Assembly: GCA_027310325.1 (NCBI GenBank)
Contig: DAIDBB010000436.1
Coordinates: 1 to 6,580, forward strand
From: a bacterium
Lineage (GTDB): Bacteria; Desulfobacterota; GWC2-55-46
Reading direction: 5' to 3'
DNA: 6,580 nucleotides
The position numbers were made by a program, and so were the translations under genes. Of this stretch, positions 1 to 6,116 are shown one piece after another (position 1 is the first letter of the stretch; each line of letters begins with the position of its first letter). The notes beneath the pieces were generated by a model. That model was not told where the DNA came from. It did no database searches and saw only the letters and a list, made by a program, of their open reading frames with translations.

Positions 1-1751
1 GTTATGGCCTTCAAGACCCCGACGGACGCGCCGGCCCCGAGCGCATAACCGTCCTTAAGCCCGGAGCCCACCTTAAGATTCGGTTCAACGAACGCGTACG
101 CAAGCCCACCGGAAAAGCCGTACGCGAGCCCCGGGCCTCCCTCTATCCCGTAGACCGTCCGGTGCCTCCTCATCCCGAACTCCTCCCTCTTTATGCCTCC
201 CTTTAGCCTCCATGAGACGGGCTTATTGAACGTGCCGAAATCCGAAATCGAGTCTATTTCTACTAAAGTAAGCCCCTCCAGCGAGACCTTCTTTTCAGGA
301 TAGTTGTACCGCACCTCGGTATCGAGGAAAGAGATCGCCGCTCCGAAGATATACCCCTGGTCCGGGTCCATAAGGTCGTGGTACGCCGGGCGCAACTTTA
401 GATAATTGTACGCGTCACCCCTCTTTACGCCAGCGCCCGCTGAAAATCTCGATGGGCCGTGGCCTTTATCGGGGGAAGCGGGCTCGACTATCAGATAATC
501 CGCGGCCGGGCCGAGGACGCTCCGGGCCCCCAGCATCCGGAGGTATGACTTCATGTAAGCGGTCTTCTCCACCTTCTCTTGCGCGTACATGTACTGGAGG
601 TACTCGGCCGCCAAATCCAGGGCGTGGGCCTTGTCGTCTTTACCAATCCCCTCATCGGCTATGAATTCCTGAGGGTCTTTTTTGCCAACGGAGATATCGA
701 GCGCGAAAGGACGGTATTCAGGCGTCATCAGGTTTTCAATCGTTTTTATCCGCATGGCCTTAGAGGGCCTGTAGACCGCAGGCTCATTCGCGTACATCTT
801 GCTTTTTTCAATGGCCCTTACCGTATCGGTAGGTATCACCCAAGGTGGCAGATAATCCGTCGGGCTTGCCCCTGGCCTTGCCGCCTCAAGGACCAGAAGA
901 AGGTTATACGAACAGTTCTCGCCGAAAAAATAATAATAGGAGTAGACGTTCTTTAGCTCCCAAACGTGCTCAACCATCCTCTGGACCTCGGCGCGGGTAA
1001 AGTTGAGCCTGTACTCCCACATGTCCCTGTTCTCGAGGTTGTTGTACTCCTTAATCTTGTCGTAGTACGGGAGTATCGTAAAGAAACCCTTGTAGTACCC
1101 GAATATCCCCTTGAAGGCGAAGACAAGGCCATTTGAATCAGTCGTCAGGGCGGCGTAATTGACCGCATAGGAAAGGAGCTTGCTTTCGTAGGACGAATCT
1201 ATCCTTAAAAGCGTATGGCCGAACATCGAGGCCGGGCTGTTCATGTGCCCGACAGGGAATATAAGGACGACCGACTCGGGCTTGACGGCGGTCATGAGCT
1301 CCTTAAACCCCTTGCAGTCCTCAACGGGCACGAGGCCTTCTTTTATATTGAGCTCCTCCTTAAGCCAGTTATATCTCGCTATAAATCTGCACCTAGGGTG
1401 ATCGTCGCCGGATAAATCTGTCCTGAAAAAACCCTTGAGGGTCTCGACCATCTCGTCTTCCGGGTCGTATTTTCCTTTTTTCGACAGAAAAAAAGACGGG
1501 TCGTCTATGAGGCTCGCGTTTCCGCGTATGAAAGACGGCTTATAGTGGAGTAGCGCCAGCCATGCGCGGTCGAGGTAGAGCTTGCGCCCCCTCGCCGTGC
1601 CTATAAGGCCTTCAAGATAAGCGTTTTCCGCCGGATGTTGGAGTTCATCCGATGAATACGAAGGAGCCGGAAGGACAAAAAGAATGACGAATAAAAAAAG
1701 CCATGCGGCTTTGGATAAAAGGCCGCATGGCTTTATAAAACAGGTACGCAT
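1..1751 (-). CDS. DUF4105 / Lnb_N-type envelope protein with C-terminal barrel-like region (3' end outside window)
   Basis: Seen: 583 complete codons in one uninterrupted frame, running off the left edge without a stop. Residues 1-33 form a signal peptide with a hydrophobic core (about 17-30) and likely cleavage after S-Y-S at 31-33. Two DUF4105 signatures follow: HMNSPASMFGH (169-179, H169 and H179) and FGENCSYN (276-283, C280). From about residue 433 the sequence alternates aromatic and Gly-rich strands, resembling an outer-membrane barrel. Family knowledge: DUF4105 is also called the Lnb N-terminal periplasmic domain, after the Bacteroides lipoprotein N-acyltransferase; many proteobacterial members are uncharacterised and carry a C-terminal barrel-like part. 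Inference: an envelope enzyme whose conserved His and Cys may be catalytic; acyl transfer is possible but unproven here. Start: ATG at 1751 is the only in-frame start near the signal peptide, three codons after the DUF3015 stop in the same frame. No clear Shine-Dalgarno precedes it, so translational coupling is likely. Confidence 0.87.
   Translation of the reverse strand, partial: MRTCFIKPCGLLSKAAWLFLFVILFVLPAPSYSSDELQHPAENAYLEGLIGTARGRKLYLDRAWLALLHYKPSFIRGNASLIDDPSFFLSKKGKYDPEDEMVETLKGFFRTDLSGDDHPRCRFIARYNWLKEELNIKEGLVPVEDCKGFKELMTAVKPESVVLIFPVGHMNSPASMFGHTLLRIDSSYESKLLSYAVNYAALTTDSNGLVFAFKGIFGYYKGFFTILPYYDKIKEYNNLENRDMWEYRLNFTRAEVQRMVEHVWELKNVYSYYYFFGENCSYNLLLVLEAARPGASPTDYLPPWVIPTDTVRAIEKSKMYANEPAVYRPSKAMRIKTIENLMTPEYRPFALDISVGKKDPQEFIADEGIGKDDKAHALDLAAEYLQYMYAQEKVEKTAYMKSYLRMLGARSVLGPAADYLIVEPASPDKGHGPSRFSAGAGVKRGDAYNYLKLRPAYHDLMDPDQGYIFGAAISFLDTEVRYNYPEKKVSLEGLTLVEIDSISDFGTFNKPVSWRLKGGIKREEFGMRRHRTVYGIEGGPGLAYGFSGGLAYAFVEPNLKVGSGLKDGYALGAGASVGVLKAI
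1693..1734 (-). terminator. Intrinsic-terminator-like hairpin inside the start of the DUF4105 gene
   Basis: A perfect 13-bp inverted repeat (1697-1709 against 1722-1734, stem AAAGCCATGCGGC) with a 12-nt loop is followed on the minus strand by seven T (1693-1699, three of which can pair into the stem). It begins 26 nt after the DUF3015 stop, a normal terminator position, yet lies wholly within codons 6-19 of the next gene. In the plus direction the hairpin is followed only by TTTATAAAA, so the minus strand is the likelier direction. It may act as a partial terminator or attenuator between the two genes. A ribosome moving past the DUF3015 stop would disrupt the stem. Confidence 0.72.
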
Positions 1752-1760
1752 CCGTAAGGG

Positions 1761-2252
1761 TTATGAATTGGAAAGTACGGACGCCACATTGTCTATGACA
1801 TCGGCGGATTTTACGTTCTCGGAGGTGTATATCTTCGAGAAGTTGGCCTGCAGAGCGGCATAGAAAGCCGGCCTTTTCTCCGAGGGAACGGACATAAGCT
1901 CGGCAACGGTTGAGAGGGTCTCGCCCTTTCCGGCGGCTATGTCCTGCGCGAGAGAGTCCATGTTGTCTGCAACGAATTTATTGAGCCTGTCGTTCGAAAC
2001 GAACTTCGTGGGGGCCTTGCACTCCGACGTGCCGGAGGTGATGCCGAAGGTCTGGGTCCCGAAAGTGCCGTTCAAGAGCGTCATCGCGAGCTGTCCCAGA
2101 AGCATGTTGTTACCCTTCTCGCCGATCAGCAGCGCGCCGAGGCCGCAGCCGGTATTTTCCTGCGCCGAGGAAACGGCAGAGGCTTTACCGGGCAATACGA
2201 TAGTCCCGACCAGAAATGCCAACGAGAGTCCACCTACAATAAATCTTTTCAT
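1761..2252 (-). CDS. DUF3015 family secreted protein
   Basis: Seen: 163 residues with a classical signal peptide (KR at 2-3, hydrophobic core about 5-21, A-S-A cleavage site at 24-26). The mature protein shows the DUF3015 hallmarks: NTGCGLG (33-39), then NGTFGTQTFGITSGTSEC (61-78). Cys36 and Cys78 are the only cysteines, so one disulfide is plausible in the periplasm. The C-terminal half (about 83-163) looks helical. Start: AGGAGG lies 7 nt before ATG 2252, a strong ribosome binding site. Family knowledge: DUF3015 proteins are small periplasmic proteins without an assigned biochemical role. Context: it is the first gene of a unit with the DUF4105 protein, in the same frame and separated by a stop plus three codons. 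Inference: it could be a partner or substrate of that protein. A sigma-70-like promoter lies just upstream. Confidence 0.93.
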   Translation of the reverse strand: MKRFIVGGLSLAFLVGTIVLPGKASAVSSAQENTGCGLGALLIGEKGNNMLLGQLAMTLLNGTFGTQTFGITSGTSECKAPTKFVSNDRLNKFVADNMDSLAQDIAAGKGETLSTVAELMSVPSEKRPAFYAALQANFSKIYTSENVKSADVIDNVASVLSNS

Positions 2253-2300
2253 CCAACACCTCCTAAAGGGTTTTTTGGAGCTTTACAAGCGGACCACATA

Positions 2301-2329
2301 AGTAAATAGCATATTTGTCATAAAGTCAA
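2301..2329 (-). promoter_or_regulatory. Candidate sigma-70 promoter for the DUF3015-DUF4105 unit
   Basis: On the minus strand, TTGACT (2324-2329, 5 of 6 to the -35 consensus) and TTTACT (2301-2306, 4 of 6 to the -10 consensus) are separated by 17 bp in an AT-rich tract. The -10 lies about 48 nt before the start codon, leaving a short leader that contains the AGGAGG site. The -10 is weak and TATTTA, two bases further upstream, is an alternative. Confidence 0.5.
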
Positions 2330-2340
2330 TTAAAAATTGT

Positions 2341-2773
2341 GAAAAAGGAGGATTACCGCCAGACTTTGATCCCCTTAAGCGTTTTGACTATACGTCCAAG
2401 GGCATCTCTCCAGGGAGATTACCGGCGCTTCAACCTTCAAGCCGGTGGCAGGATACGACCTCGATTACGCGGAGTTTTCAAAGACCACCTTCAGCGGGTA
2501 CTTCAATCCCCCAAGCATTTTTTCGAACGAGCTTTATCTGACCATTTCAGGAAATATTTACGGCGATCGAATAAGCTACAGCGCCAGAGGAGAGGCCGGC
2601 ATGCGGAACTCCAGCTCAACTCCAGCTCCAAGAGCGGTGAAAACATGCTCTCTGCTCTTTGGCGCGGTTGGACGTATGACCAAGCCTCTACCTGGAACCT
2701 GGATATAATTCGGAGTGAGTCGGCGCTAGCAAGCTCCTCGGGCTTCAGGTTCACCGAGTACAGGGCCTGCTAA
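2341..2773 (+). pseudogene. Decayed C-terminal fragment of a TPR/BcsC-like outer-membrane barrel protein
   Basis: Seen: protein-like sequence is split over three plus-strand frames. It reads KRFDYTSKGISPG (about 2377-2415), shifts to a second frame with TFKPVAGYDLDYAEF and then TFSGYFNPPSIFSNELYL (about 2433-2555), and shifts again to SGENMLSALWRGWTYDQAS and GFRFTEYRA before TAA at 2771-2773. The first shift is explained by loss of one G in the GGG near 2413-2415. The second is explained by an exact 11-bp tandem duplication at 2607-2628. Family knowledge: the G-Y-F-x-P-x-S/x-F pattern followed by alternating strands is typical of the C-terminal barrel of TPR-containing outer-membrane proteins such as BcsC-like exporters. 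The TPR part is absent, and the end stops short of a normal final strand ending in F. Inference: a non-functional remnant. The family call rests on pattern recognition alone. Confidence 0.6.
2607..2628 (+). repeat. Exact 11-bp tandem duplication breaking the pseudogene
   Basis: AACTCCAGCTC occurs twice back to back (2607-2617 and 2618-2628). Eleven is not a multiple of three, so the second copy shifts the frame. Reading through only one copy joins GEAGMRNS directly to SKSGENMLSALWRG in a continuous frame to the stop at 2773. Confidence 0.85.
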
Positions 2774-3035
2774 AATGCCAGGTTTCACAGTCTACTCGCT
2801 AAAATCTACCCACTCGAATCCACGATGAGCCTAATAATGCTATCTACTTTAAACCCGCTGTGGAAAATCAAGGTCAACGATCGGATGTCGTCGGGTTTCG
2901 TCCCGCAGAAAAAACGGATTCATTCTTTCAGCTTCAAGAAAAATCCTTAAAACGCAGCCCCATGATAAGGCGCCATCACCTCTTAATAAGAGCCTTTCGT
3001 AAGCCCTCACGTCTCACGGAGCTCCAGATTAATCA
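2774..3035. other. Intergenic stretch with no recognised gene
   Basis: Short open frames exist on the plus strand (for example an ATG at 2825 reading to a TAA at 2950), but they have no ribosome binding site and no family pattern. A weak inverted repeat (CTCTT...AAGAG near 2982-2994) lies downstream of the minus-strand barrel gene but lacks a GC-rich stem followed by a T-run, so it is not called as a terminator. The stretch may be the tail end of the decayed region to its left. Confidence 0.5.
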
Positions 3036-3881
3036 TCAGAACTCGTACCCGAAGGCGAACCTGACGAGGTCCTGGCTCACGTTCGTAAGCCCTATCGCCC
3101 CTCCGAACTTCACCATCGACCTCTGGGTCAGGTGATACATGGCGTTTACGCCAAGATAATGGGCGGTCAGATTGGAATTGGCGGTAATGCCCTTGTTGCT
3201 GTCACCGAGGGCGCCGAAAAGCTCAATCCCAAGCCTGATTTCGGGGTGGAATCCATGCTCCTCCTCTATATGTCTTACGTGGTTAGGCCGCTTTGTGAGC
3301 TTGTAGTTGAGACCAGCTGCGTACCCGAAGTCCGTAACGCCCGTGTCCAGGTCGCTCTCGTTTATCCAGTTGAATGCCACATCGAGCCTGTCGGTTATAT
3401 CCTGCCCGAGTACGAGCCTTGTCTCGAGTATCCTCTCGCGTGGCCTGGCCTTTTTCTTCTCCTCGGCATCCTCCCTGCCGCTCACCTCCATGAGGTACTT
3501 GGTGCCCGGGCTCAGGTCCTCCCACTCCACGTAGATGACGGGGTTAAGAGGGGTCCCGTACTCGAAAAGCCTGTAACGGTTCTCCCACCTCCAGCCCGTT
3601 AAATGGTATCCTCCCTCCCCGAAGGTAGCCTGTCCCTCGGTCATAAACTCCGTTGTCCACCTGTCGGTGACGCCGTATTCGAACTCCACCATCTGCGCGG
3701 CATAACGTCTGCCGTCGAAGTTCTGCCCGAAGTCGTTCATGAGCATTATCTCCTTTTCGCCCTCGTCAGCCGTATGGTGGTTGTAGAGGACGAAATTCGC
3801 CGCGTTGCCGCCCCACGCCGCCCCCGGCGCCAACGCAAAAAAAGCCAGTAAAACCATAACCGGACCCTTCAACGACCGCAT
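3036..3881 (-). CDS. Fur-controlled outer-membrane beta-barrel protein with a His-rich loop
   Basis: Seen: 281 residues with a signal peptide (cleavage probably around A-A-W-G-G, 21-25), then alternating hydrophobic and aromatic strands, for example 61-70, 93-106, 152-159, 165-172, 184-193 and 213-224. The protein ends G-Y-E-F, a terminal Phe as recognised by the BAM machinery. A charged segment (about 133-151) and a second loop with four histidines in twelve residues (HVRHIEEEHGFH, 201-212) look like surface or periplasmic loops; His35-His36 is near the mature N terminus. There is no plug domain or TonB box, and the size is far below that of TonB-dependent receptors. Start: GGGAGG sits 6-7 nt before ATG 3881. 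Regulation: a consensus sigma-70 promoter overlapped by a Fur box lies about 35-60 nt upstream. Inference: an iron-starvation-induced porin-like or metal-binding barrel. I do not recognise a named family, and the transported or bound substrate is unknown. Confidence 0.88.
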   Translation of the reverse strand: MRSLKGPVMVLLAFFALAPGAAWGGNAANFVLYNHHTADEGEKEIMLMNDFGQNFDGRRYAAQMVEFEYGVTDRWTTEFMTEGQATFGEGGYHLTGWRWENRYRLFEYGTPLNPVIYVEWEDLSPGTKYLMEVSGREDAEEKKKARPRERILETRLVLGQDITDRLDVAFNWINESDLDTGVTDFGYAAGLNYKLTKRPNHVRHIEEEHGFHPEIRLGIELFGALGDSNKGITANSNLTAHYLGVNAMYHLTQRSMVKFGGAIGLTNVSQDLVRFAFGYEF

Positions 3882-3914
3882 AAGAAACCTCCCTTGAATT
3901 TTTGTTGCAGCCCG

Positions 3915-3943
3915 ATTATATTGAAAATGATTTTCATTGTCAA
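3915..3943 (-). promoter_or_regulatory. Consensus sigma-70 promoter with a Fur box in its spacer
   Basis: On the minus strand TTGACA (3938-3943), a 17-bp spacer and TATAAT (3915-3920) match the consensus at all twelve positions. The spacer holds the near-perfect palindrome TGAAAATGATTTTCA (plus strand 3922-3936). The 19-mer at 3923-3941 matches GATAATGATAATCATTATC at 15 of 19 positions. Bound Fe-Fur would cover both promoter hexamers, so the gene should be off in iron-replete cells and strongly expressed on iron depletion. The predicted transcription start is near 3908, giving a leader of about 27 nt. Confidence 0.92.
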
Positions 3944-3965
3944 GTGAAATTTATTTTCAAATAAA
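3937..3965 (+). promoter_or_regulatory. Possible divergent plus-strand promoter overlapping the second Fur box
   Basis: TTGTCA (3937-3942, 5 of 6) and AATAAA (3960-3965, 4 of 6) are separated by 17 bp on the plus strand and bracket the weaker Fur box. It would read towards the decayed plus-strand gene at 3998-4460. AT-rich sequence yields such matches by chance, so this is tentative. Confidence 0.28.
3945..3959. promoter_or_regulatory. Second, weaker Fur-type box
   Basis: TGAAATTTATTTTCA matches the 7-1-7 Fur motif (TGATAAT n ATTATCA) at 11 of 14 positions; the main box matches 12 of 14. The two centres (3952 and 3929) are 23 bp apart, close to two helical turns. This allows cooperative Fur binding upstream of the -35 of the barrel gene. 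Confidence 0.55.
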
Positions 3966-3997
3966 TGCGCGCCCGAAGGCCTTAAAGCCGCTACATA

Positions 3998-4460
3998 TTG
4001 GATTCACCTGGCGGTACGACGCGCTATGGCCGGCAAGGCATGGACCGTGAAGCCTGCCTTAATAATCCTCATCGCAAGGAACTTCATCTCCAAGGGAGTA
4101 CCGGTCCCCCGGAAAAAATCCCCTTATCTAAACTCACGCCGTCAGCCGTCTTCACTATTACGGATATTCCCAGGGCAATGAAAAACCTGCCTAGCCATTA
4201 AAGATGCTTATCTTCAAACGGATACGGAAATGAGGATTATGATAAGCTGCTGGAATCCTGAAAGGACGGAAGGCTATAGAAAGAGGTATATGGGAAAGGA
4301 GAAATATCCATATTACAATCTCAAGAAATCGGGACAGAGAGTTACTGGTCCAAGGGCAGACGCATTTTTAGGAAGCTATGAAACAAAGGTTGCGATACCC
4401 ATGTCCATGGCCGATTTTGAAAAAGACAGGATTATGTCCATCATCAACTATTTCATGTAA
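3998..4460 (+). pseudogene. Probable frameshifted remnant of an unrecognised gene
   Basis: Seen: one plus-strand frame is open from 3986 to a TAA at 4199 and contains IPLSKLTPSAVFTITDIPRA and MKN. An overlapping frame starting just after a TGA at 4179 continues with AIKDAYLQTDTEMRIMIS and runs to TAA at 4460. Removing one A from the A5 run at about 4181-4185 would join them into a product of roughly 150 residues. The second part (ATG at 4230, 76 codons) has no good ribosome binding site, is charged and Tyr/Lys-rich (ERTEGYRKRYMGKEKYPYY), and ends MSIINYFM. It is visibly richer in A/T than the flanking genes, which may mean different ancestry. No family is recognised. Alternatives are a real short gene at 4230-4460 or chance open frames. 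Confidence 0.35.
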
Positions 4461-4485
4461 CCATCCATAAATCAAGGCTTATTTC

Positions 4486-4526
4486 AAAAAAATAACGGGC
4501 CGGTGGCGCATATTACGCCACCGGCC
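4486..4526 (-). terminator. Intrinsic terminator of the DUF4382 lipoprotein gene
   Basis: A perfect 11-bp stem GGCCGGTGGCG / CGCCACCGGCC (4498-4508 and 4516-4526) with a 7-nt loop is followed on the minus strand by CGTTATTTTTTT. It begins 15 nt after the TGA at 4541-4543, which is standard placement and strength. Confidence 0.9.
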
Positions 4527-4540
4527 AGTTAGGCTTTCCT

Positions 4541-6031
4541 TCAGGGCGCTACCGTAAAGTTATTGCCGCTAAACGTCCCGCCGATCGATGGTATTGTGAC
4601 CTGAATATTCTGGCTGAACGTGGTCAGTCCGTCCGCCGAGACTACCGCAATGGTATATGTCCCCGGCGCGAGGTCATCCAATGTATAAGAGAAAGTCCCG
4701 ATCGTTGAGAAGGGTATGCCTGTAGAATTGACGTTCTGACCGTTCATCTCAGCGCTCAAAACGATGGTCCCCGAACTGAACCCTGAAGGGAGCGAAGAGA
4801 CGGTCACCGACCCGGAGACTGTCCCCGCTGTTCCGCTGACGGGCTCGAGCTTGTCAGGGCCAGTAAACTCCACATCGATTGGAGTTGAGGAGACCGTGAC
4901 GGATTTACTACTCACCTTGTACAGGCCGCTATCGTTCGGGGTATCGACCGTATAATTTGCGGCATCCGCGTTGTCGGCCTGATAGGTCAGAGGTAAAGTC
5001 ATTGAAAAAGCCCCGAAAAGCGGAGATCCGGTAGAAAGAAGGAACTGAAAAGATCGGTCTATCAGGTCGGGCGATTTTCGGTCGATCTGATAAGAATTCC
5101 CATTTATCATCTGACTTACCCGGGCGTCAGCGCTCGTCGGGTCCATATGCCCGGTTAAAACGCCTATTGCCGAGGTCGGGAGATGGATCGGGTAGGTCGT
5201 GGTGCTGATAACGGTATCTCCCCCGGTCGCAACGGGCACTCCCGTAGTGACGACCGTGGAGGTCGAGTCGGACACTATAACGACGTCATAGGTCCCTGTT
5301 GTGTCGGATGGGAACTCTATCTTAATCTCATCACTATTGGGGAGCGGCGAGAGGACAAATGTGCCGTCCGGCATGGTAGTCGTCTGCTTGAAGACATGGC
5401 CGTTTATCTCTGCCTTTACGGTCACGTTTGCCGAGAGTTGATCGACCGCGCCGACAATCGCCCCGGATATGCTCTTTACGATAGCCCTTATCACAGGCTT
5501 AAGAATATACTTGTCATGAGCCTTGACCACTGACCTGCACGGGTCGAAGTCGAGGAATATCTCTTCGATCTTGCCCGGCTCAATATCAAAATCGTGGATT
5601 ATCTTGATGCCGCTCTGGAATCCGGACGGCACTTTGAGCGGAGAGGTCTGCCCGTCAACAACTACAGAGTTCCCGGTCTTTTCAAGATAGAGACGTATCT
5701 GGGTGTAATGGCCCGGCGCAAGCGGAGCCAGACCCAGGCTTTCAAAAAGGCCGTTTTGAAGGGAAAGCAGGTCTATCTTTACCGGCGCGTTGGGGGGGAT
5801 GATCGTGGTCCACCCGTCATCGACGTCTTCCGCGTCGGCGCTCTTGTGCACCCTCACCTTCCGGACATTTACGAACACCTGGTCGATGTCGCAGCCGGAT
5901 GAATCCGTCAAAAGAACCGAAAGCTGCCCGGTCTGCCCCGAAGGCGTGACAGATGAGCCGCCGCCTCCACAGGAAACCAGGAGCGATAGTAAGAAGACCC
6001 CTATCAGGCCCGTTTTAAGGAAATCTCTCAT
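4541..6031 (-). CDS. DUF4382 lipoprotein with beta-sandwich repeats
   Basis: Seen: 496 residues. The lipoprotein signal peptide ends in lipobox L-V-S-C (18-21), followed by GGGGSS, so Cys21 is predicted to be lipidated. Residues about 35-185 form the DUF4382 domain, starting GQLSVLLTDSSGCDIDQVFV and ending near YILKPVIRAI; Cys47 and Cys165 within it could form a disulfide. The rest reads as three Ig-like or carboxypeptidase-regulatory-like modules, roughly 187-266, 287-385 and 403-482. Each has a G-x-V-x-G-type opening, and the first and third share a G-T-Y-x-(V/I)-x-V-V end. No catalytic motif is visible. Start: GGGAGGTG precedes ATG 6031. Family knowledge: DUF4382 proteins are surface or periplasmic lipoproteins with no established function. 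Inference: anchored in the outer membrane and involved in binding or surface structure. It is a single-gene transcript, with its own extended -10 promoter and terminator. Confidence 0.93.
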   Translation of the reverse strand: MRDFLKTGLIGVFLLSLLVSCGGGGSSVTPSGQTGQLSVLLTDSSGCDIDQVFVNVRKVRVHKSADAEDVDDGWTTIIPPNAPVKIDLLSLQNGLFESLGLAPLAPGHYTQIRLYLEKTGNSVVVDGQTSPLKVPSGFQSGIKIIHDFDIEPGKIEEIFLDFDPCRSVVKAHDKYILKPVIRAIVKSISGAIVGAVDQLSANVTVKAEINGHVFKQTTTMPDGTFVLSPLPNSDEIKIEFPSDTTGTYDVVIVSDSTSTVVTTGVPVATGGDTVISTTTYPIHLPTSAIGVLTGHMDPTSADARVSQMINGNSYQIDRKSPDLIDRSFQFLLSTGSPLFGAFSMTLPLTYQADNADAANYTVDTPNDSGLYKVSSKSVTVSSTPIDVEFTGPDKLEPVSGTAGTVSGSVTVSSLPSGFSSGTIVLSAEMNGQNVNSTGIPFSTIGTFSYTLDDLAPGTYTIAVVSADGLTTFSQNIQVTIPSIGGTFSGNNFTVAP

Positions 6032-6077
6032 AAGACACCTCCCTGGCTAATGTCCAAGATGTTAAAGTTTGGCAAAA

Positions 6078-6086
6078 AGTATAGCA
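6078..6086 (-). promoter_or_regulatory. Extended -10 promoter for the DUF4382 gene
   Basis: On the minus strand TGCTATACT gives an extended -10 (TGn) plus TATACT, 5 of 6 to consensus. The -35 position (6101-6106, ACAGCA) is poor, as often seen with extended -10 promoters. It lies in the 85-base gap between the two genes, about 47 nt before ATG 6031. Confidence 0.5.
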
Positions 6087-6116
6087 GAATATTTGATTTT
6101 TGCTGTACCGGGGGAA

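Noticed and set aside
579..956. Plus-strand open frame of 125 codons
   Set aside because: Antisense to conserved DUF4105 sequence including the FGENCSYN motif; no initiation signal.
1644..1656. Perfect short palindrome TTCATCCGATGAA
   Set aside because: A 6-bp stem with a one-base centre inside codons just after the signal peptide; too short and not followed by any regulatory element.
2940..3035. Possible terminator after the Fur-controlled barrel gene
   Set aside because: The CTCTT/AAGAG stem is only 5 bp and A/T-rich, with no T-run after it on the minus strand.
3132..3602. Long plus-strand open frame of 156 codons
   Set aside because: Lies wholly opposite the well-supported barrel gene, has no ribosome binding site and reads as an antisense shadow.
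5183..5902. Two plus-strand open frames of 116 and 102 codons
   Set aside because: Both are antisense to the DUF4382 lipoprotein gene, with low-complexity Arg/Gly-rich translations typical of shadows.
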